Both the position numbers and the translations under genes were made by a program. Shown here in pieces: positions 5,568 to 8,489 of a DNA stretch of 8,489 bases (the first letter of the stretch is position 1; every line of letters begins with the position of its first letter). The notes under the pieces were generated by a model, which saw only the letters and a list, made by a program, of their open reading frames with translations, made no database searches and was not told the DNA's origin. This DNA comes from Firmicutes bacterium CAG:110 (GTDB lineage Bacteria; Bacillota; Clostridia; Oscillospirales; Oscillospiraceae). The stretch spans positions 1-8,489 of the forward strand of contig HF988061.1 of assembly GCA_000434635.1 (NCBI GenBank). The letters are read 5' to 3'.

Positions 5568-6464
5568 ATGGAAATCAACAAGGCGGCACAGGCCGCAAGC
5601 AGCGGCGCGCCTACGGCGGTACAGCTGGAAGCCATCAACAATCTGGCTAAGGCACATCTGACGGCGGAGCAGGTTTACGTGTTCTCCCTGCGGCTGTGCG
5701 ACGATCAGGTAGACCGGGATTTTGAGCGCTTCGACAGCGCCGCACTCCCCGGACTTGCCAAGCTGTTTATCGGCAAGACGGGGATCGTTGACCACAAGTG
5801 GAGCAGCGACAAGCAGGTGGCGCGTATCTTCCAGACCGAGGTGGTGCGGGAGGACGGCGCGGAATTCATCAAAGCATGGGCGTACATCCGGCGGGGGGAT
5901 GCCAACGACGAGGTCATCGCCGACATTGAGGCGGGAATCAAAAAGGAGGTATCCGTGGGGTGCGCCATGGGGCGCTCCGTATGCTCCATCTGCGGGAGCG
6001 ACTACGGTTCCTGCGGGCATCGGAAGGGCGAGAGCTATGACGGACAGGTCTGCTGCGCCATTTTACAGGAGCCGATGGACGCCTACGAGTTTTCCTTTGT
6101 GGCCGTCCCGGCACAGCGGGAGGCCGGGGTGCTGAAGGGGCTGGGCTGCGGAAAGCCCAAGCTCAAGGAGCTGGCCGATGAATTCGGCGCGCAGGCGGAA
6201 TACCGGGCGCTGTATCAGCAGGCAGAGCTGGGGAAGCGATACCAGAAGGAGCTGGAGGACAGCATTGTGCGTCTGGGGCTGTCGCTGGAGCTGGGGGTGG
6301 AAGCGCCGGTGCTGCGGAGTATCGCTAAGACCGCCGCGGCGGAAGACCTGATCAAGCTCAAGTCGGCGCTGGAAGAGCGGCTGGCGGAGAGTATGCCGCT
6401 TACGACCCAGCTGGGCGGCTGCCGGGGAAAAGAGGAAAAAGTAGAAAGTGGATTTTTGATTTAG
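5568..6464 (+). CDS. Prohead protease (XkdF/HK97-like) with Cys-rich insert and helical C-terminal domain
   Basis: This 298-residue capsid-maturation protease probably digests the internal scaffold and capsid N-termini during head assembly. Residues 35-180 fit the herpesvirus-assemblin/HK97 protease fold: a conserved histidine in GIVDHKWSS (His76), a serine in KKEVSVGC (Ser129), and the closing strand YEFSFVAVPAQ (173-183). Inserted after Ser129 is a compact cysteine/histidine cluster (Cys139, Cys142, Cys149, His151, with Cys162-163 nearby) that resembles a zinc-binding knuckle. The C-terminal third (about 200-280) is charged and helical. As no separate scaffold gene lies before the capsid gene, this part may act as a fused scaffold (inference). 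The ATG at 5568 is preceded by TGGAGG (5555-5560, 7 nt), which favours it over an in-frame TTG at 5550. A structural minor role instead of protease cannot be excluded. Confidence 0.78.
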   Translation: MEINKAAQAASSGAPTAVQLEAINNLAKAHLTAEQVYVFSLRLCDDQVDRDFERFDSAALPGLAKLFIGKTGIVDHKWSSDKQVARIFQTEVVREDGAEFIKAWAYIRRGDANDEVIADIEAGIKKEVSVGCAMGRSVCSICGSDYGSCGHRKGESYDGQVCCAILQEPMDAYEFSFVAVPAQREAGVLKGLGCGKPKLKELADEFGAQAEYRALYQQAELGKRYQKELEDSIVRLGLSLELGVEAPVLRSIAKTAAAEDLIKLKSALEERLAESMPLTTQLGGCRGKEEKVESGFLI

Positions 6465-6579
6465 GGATTTTACGGGGCTTCGGGGCGGCGCGGGGCTTTA
6501 CGTGAATGACACTGCCGCGATACATCATAGGTTCTCCGGCGAAGGCCGGCAGCCATAAATTTACTTGGGAGGATATCAA
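6465..6579 (+). promoter_or_regulatory. Leader gap before the capsid gene
   Basis: These 115 nt form the largest non-coding gap in an otherwise packed operon. They are G-rich at the 5' end, with GGGGCTT occurring twice, and carry a small hairpin CCGGC-GAAG-GCCGG (6536-6549). No T run follows the stem, so it is not a terminator. The gap may hold an internal promoter, an mRNA processing site or a stabilising 5' structure that raises capsid output; no -35/-10 pair could be identified with confidence. Confidence 0.35.
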
Positions 6580-7605
6580 ATGGGTTATGACAATCTGAAA
6601 CTGGAAAAGGGTATGTACCGACAGGAGGGTATGAACTTTACGCAGGTGCTGGAATCTCTGGACCCCAGCGAAAACTACCGGGGCACCGCGCTGGAGGGCA
6701 CCGACGCCTTTCAGCGGCAGCTGAAGCGCTTCGGCATCCGCGCCAAGGGGGCGGGTTCTTCTCCTGTGGAGAAGTTCTTCCGCACCATGGACTCCGCCGT
6801 GCTGTTTCCTGAGTACATCGCCCGCACCGTCCGGCAGGGTATGGAGGAAAACGACATTCTGCCTGCCATCACCGCTACCACCACCGTCATCGACGCCATG
6901 GACTACCGCTCCATCTACTCCATCCCCACCGACGCGGACAAGGAGCTGAAGGACGTGATGGAGGGTGCGTCCATCCCCGAGACTGCGGTGAAGACCAAGG
7001 AGCATCTGGTGCAGCTGAGCAAGCGGGGCAGAATGCTGGTGGCGTCCTATGAGGCCATCCGCTTCCAGAAGCTGGATCTGTTCGGCGTGATGCTGCGTCA
7101 GATCGGCGCACACATCCAGAAGCAGCAGCTGGCCGACGCGGTGAATGTGCTGATCTCCGGCGACGGCAACGAGAACGCTGCAACCCAGTATACCATCGGC
7201 ACCGGCCCCATCTCCGGCACTAAGGGTACGCTGGCTTACGACCAGCTGGTGGAGTTCTGGGGGCAGTTTGACCCCTACACCATGAACACCATTCTCTGCT
7301 CCACCGCCACCATGACCAGCATGCTGAAGATCTCCGAATTGCAGAATCCCCTCACCGGGCTGAATTTCCAGGGCACCGGCAAGCTCAGCACCCCTCTGGG
7401 CGCGCAGCTGCACCGCACCTCTGCCGTGTCCGACGGCGTTATCATCGGCCTGGACAACCGCTACGCGCTGGAGCTGGTTCGTGCCGGCGACGTGCTGGTG
7501 GAGTACGACAAGCTCATTGACCGGCAGCTGGAGCGGGCGGCCATCACCTCCATTTCCGGCTTCGGCAAGATCTGTGACGGCGCGTCCCTCGTGCTGAACG
7601 TATGA
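6580..7605 (+). CDS. Major capsid protein (HK97 fold)
   Basis: The product has 341 residues and should be the main shell subunit, forming hexamers and pentamers of the phage head. It follows the protease as expected in HK97-type heads. Recognisable family elements are the helical N-arm region with VEKFFRTMDSAVLFPEYI (about 62-79), a following VRQGMEENDILPAI segment, the long helix around KLDLFGVMLRQIGAHIQKQQ, and the C-terminal DGVIIGLDNRYALELV...YDKLIDRQLERAAIT region of the A/P domains. The start is ATG 6580, with GGGAGGAT (6567-6574) 5 nt upstream; an in-frame TTG at 6565 lies in front of that site. Codon use shifts visibly to C-ending codons (ATC, ACC, GCC) compared with the G-ending codons of its neighbours, consistent with high expression or a different origin. 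The stop overlaps the next start (ATGA). Confidence 0.9.
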   Translation: MGYDNLKLEKGMYRQEGMNFTQVLESLDPSENYRGTALEGTDAFQRQLKRFGIRAKGAGSSPVEKFFRTMDSAVLFPEYIARTVRQGMEENDILPAITATTTVIDAMDYRSIYSIPTDADKELKDVMEGASIPETAVKTKEHLVQLSKRGRMLVASYEAIRFQKLDLFGVMLRQIGAHIQKQQLADAVNVLISGDGNENAATQYTIGTGPISGTKGTLAYDQLVEFWGQFDPYTMNTILCSTATMTSMLKISELQNPLTGLNFQGTGKLSTPLGAQLHRTSAVSDGVIIGLDNRYALELVRAGDVLVEYDKLIDRQLERAAITSISGFGKICDGASLVLNV

Positions 7606-7964
7606 CGCTGACGGAACAGGTTTTTGCTCAGGCGGCGCTGCTGGCGGGGGAACTGGACGGGCGGCAGACGAATCTGCTGCGGCTGCTGTGCGGCGCGTCC
7701 GCTTCCTCCCTGACGGCGCGGCTGCGGGAGGGATTAACGCCGGAGGACTGCAAGGCGGATTTCATCGCCGCGGCCAGTCTGCTGGCGCTGGCGCAGCTGA
7801 ACGGCGTGGACGACGACGCGCAGGTGGAGGAGTTCAAGGCCGGTGATCTGACGGTGAAGCAGGGAAGCAAGAATCGGGACGCGGCTTCCCAGTGCTTGCA
7901 GCGTCAGGCAGAGCTGATGATCGCGCCCTATCTGAAAGACGGTTTTTCCTTCCGGGGGGTCTGA
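7602..7964 (+). CDS. Head-tail connector, gp6/YqbG-like
   Basis: This 120-residue protein probably forms the adaptor ring under the portal that receives the tail. The evidence is a mostly helical fold, size and position directly after the capsid gene, where HK97 gp6-like connectors (YqbG in the B. subtilis skin/PBSX family) are found. Visible features are a helical N-terminus (QVFAQAALLAGELDGRQTNLL), a cysteine-containing helix LLCGASASSLTARL, and a helical core DFIAAASLLALAQLNG followed by the short strand-like GDLTVKQGS. It begins in a 4-nt overlap with the capsid stop and has no separate ribosome binding site, so it depends on coupled translation. The family is poorly conserved, so the assignment leans on gene order. 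Confidence 0.72.
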   Translation: MTLTEQVFAQAALLAGELDGRQTNLLRLLCGASASSLTARLREGLTPEDCKADFIAAASLLALAQLNGVDDDAQVEEFKAGDLTVKQGSKNRDAASQCLQRQAELMIAPYLKDGFSFRGV

Positions 7965-7965
7965 C

Positions 7966-8310
7966 ATGCGGAGAATGGTTGAGAAAATCATTGCTCAGTA
8001 CGGTACGGATATGCGGCTTACCAGCGGCACTGAGACGAAAACCGTCCGGGCTTTTTTCCGGGCGGTGAACGCCAAAAGCTGGCAGAGCATGGAAAGCGAG
8101 GCGACGCTCCTGGGAGAGATCTCCCGGGGGCAGTACGCCTACATCGGCCCCGTCGGCGCGCAGGTACGGGAGGGGGATACGCTGACCCTTGGGGATAAGA
8201 CGTATCTGTTCCGGCGGGCGGAGCTTTATTACTACCGCAATCAGCCGGTCTACCAGTGGGGGCTGTGCGTGGAGAAGGGTGTGAACGATACTTGGGCATC
8301 TCAATCCTAG
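7966..8310 (+). CDS. Head-closure / stopper protein, YqbH-like
   Basis: This 114-residue, mainly beta-type protein is the probable stopper that closes the portal channel and joins head to tail. It shows strands such as TKTVRAFFRAV, ARGQ-like YAYIGPVGAQVREGDTLTLG and TYLFRRAELYYY, ending in VYQWGLCVEKG. This 'small barrel with IGP...GD.L..G..Y..RR' layout is common in phage head-closure proteins located after the gp6-like connector. ATG 7966 follows the preceding stop by one base and is preceded by GGGGGGT (7954-7960). The C-terminal end overlaps the likely start of the next gene by about 19 nt. No break or unusual composition is seen. Confidence 0.68.
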   Translation: MRRMVEKIIAQYGTDMRLTSGTETKTVRAFFRAVNAKSWQSMESEATLLGEISRGQYAYIGPVGAQVREGDTLTLGDKTYLFRRAELYYYRNQPVYQWGLCVEKGVNDTWASQS

Positions 8311-8489
8311 AGCTTGTGCTGCGGCGGCTGCGGGAAGCAAAGTTCACGGCGGACGTGGCCTTCCCCGGGCAGAAGTTCCCGCAGATCACGAAGCCTGTGG
8401 CGGCGGTCCACATTGAGAAGGTGGACAGAGCAAACATGACGGTGACGGTGGAGGTCAACATCATCTGCCCCGCCGCCATGGGCGGCACC
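8292..8489 (+). CDS. Partial gene: probable tail-terminator/neck protein, cut by window end
   Basis: The frame starts at TTG 8292 (an upstream in-frame GTG at 8265 is the alternative) and stays open to the last base, giving 66 codons. Its start overlaps the head-closure gene; GGAGAAGGG (8271-8279) is 12 nt upstream, a loose but usable ribosome site. The product begins with an amphipathic helix (LELVLRRLREAKF), then DVAFPGQKFPQITKPVAAV and VDRANMTVTVEVNIICP, a strand-rich pattern. Small proteins with an N-terminal helix, a 'YPG/FPG...P' turn and a beta sheet at this point of the operon are often tail terminators that cap the tail tube. That is position-based inference. The 3' end is outside the window. 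Confidence 0.5.
   Translation, partial: MGISILELVLRRLREAKFTADVAFPGQKFPQITKPVAAVHIEKVDRANMTVTVEVNIICPAAMGGT

Noticed and set aside
6400..7413. A 337-residue - strand open frame opposite the capsid gene
   Set aside because: Low-complexity Gly/His/Leu composition, no ribosome site and no family features; it is a shadow of the capsid gene.

Overview
The window is GC-rich DNA from a spore-forming Clostridia-type Firmicute. The codon use and the genes suggest an Oscillospiraceae-like gut genome, but that assignment is inference. It holds two linked parts: the end of a sigK-intervening ('skin'-like) element with its serine recombinase, and the head-assembly operon of a tailed phage (PBSX/HK97-type morphogenesis genes). 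All genes are on the + strand.

Left part, 1 to about 1905. A 58-residue SHOCT-like ORF (97-273) overlaps the start of a large serine recombinase of the SpoIVCA type. The well-placed recombinase start is the ATG at 248. A 32-bp imperfect tandem duplication (302-365) shifts the frame, so translation from 248 stops at 349. The catalytic body remains open from the ATG at 334 to 1947. The recombinase frame runs out of the element and stops inside the next gene.

Junction and sigK, about 1905 to 2399. An uninterrupted reading frame encodes the 3' two-thirds of the late mother-cell sporulation sigma factor sigma-K, from the end of region 2.1 to the C-terminus. No start codon or 5' half is present, so this is a split sigK like those interrupted by skin elements in Bacillus and Clostridioides. 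In such systems excision by the recombinase rebuilds sigK during sporulation.

Non-coding stretch, 2400 to 2794. It contains a candidate sigK terminator, an AT-rich palindromic unit that folds as a three-way junction (2547-2611), and a strong UUCG-loop terminator (2735-2761). A 16-bp inverted near-copy of one arm of the palindromic unit lies at 25-40, so the recombinase plus sigK cassette is bracketed by inverted repeats.

Right part, 2795 to 8489. Tightly packed genes in canonical head order follow: terminase small subunit, terminase large subunit, portal, prohead protease with a Cys-rich insert, major capsid protein, gp6-like connector, head-closure protein, and the start of a probable tail-terminator or neck gene cut by the window edge. 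The only sizeable gap, 6465-6579, precedes the capsid gene.

The main puzzle is topology. In an ordinary skin locus, DNA beyond the sigK 3' half is chromosome, yet here phage late genes follow. Possible explanations are a separate neighbouring prophage, a phage that carries its own sigK 3' half beside attP, or inversion of the cassette between the flanking repeats.
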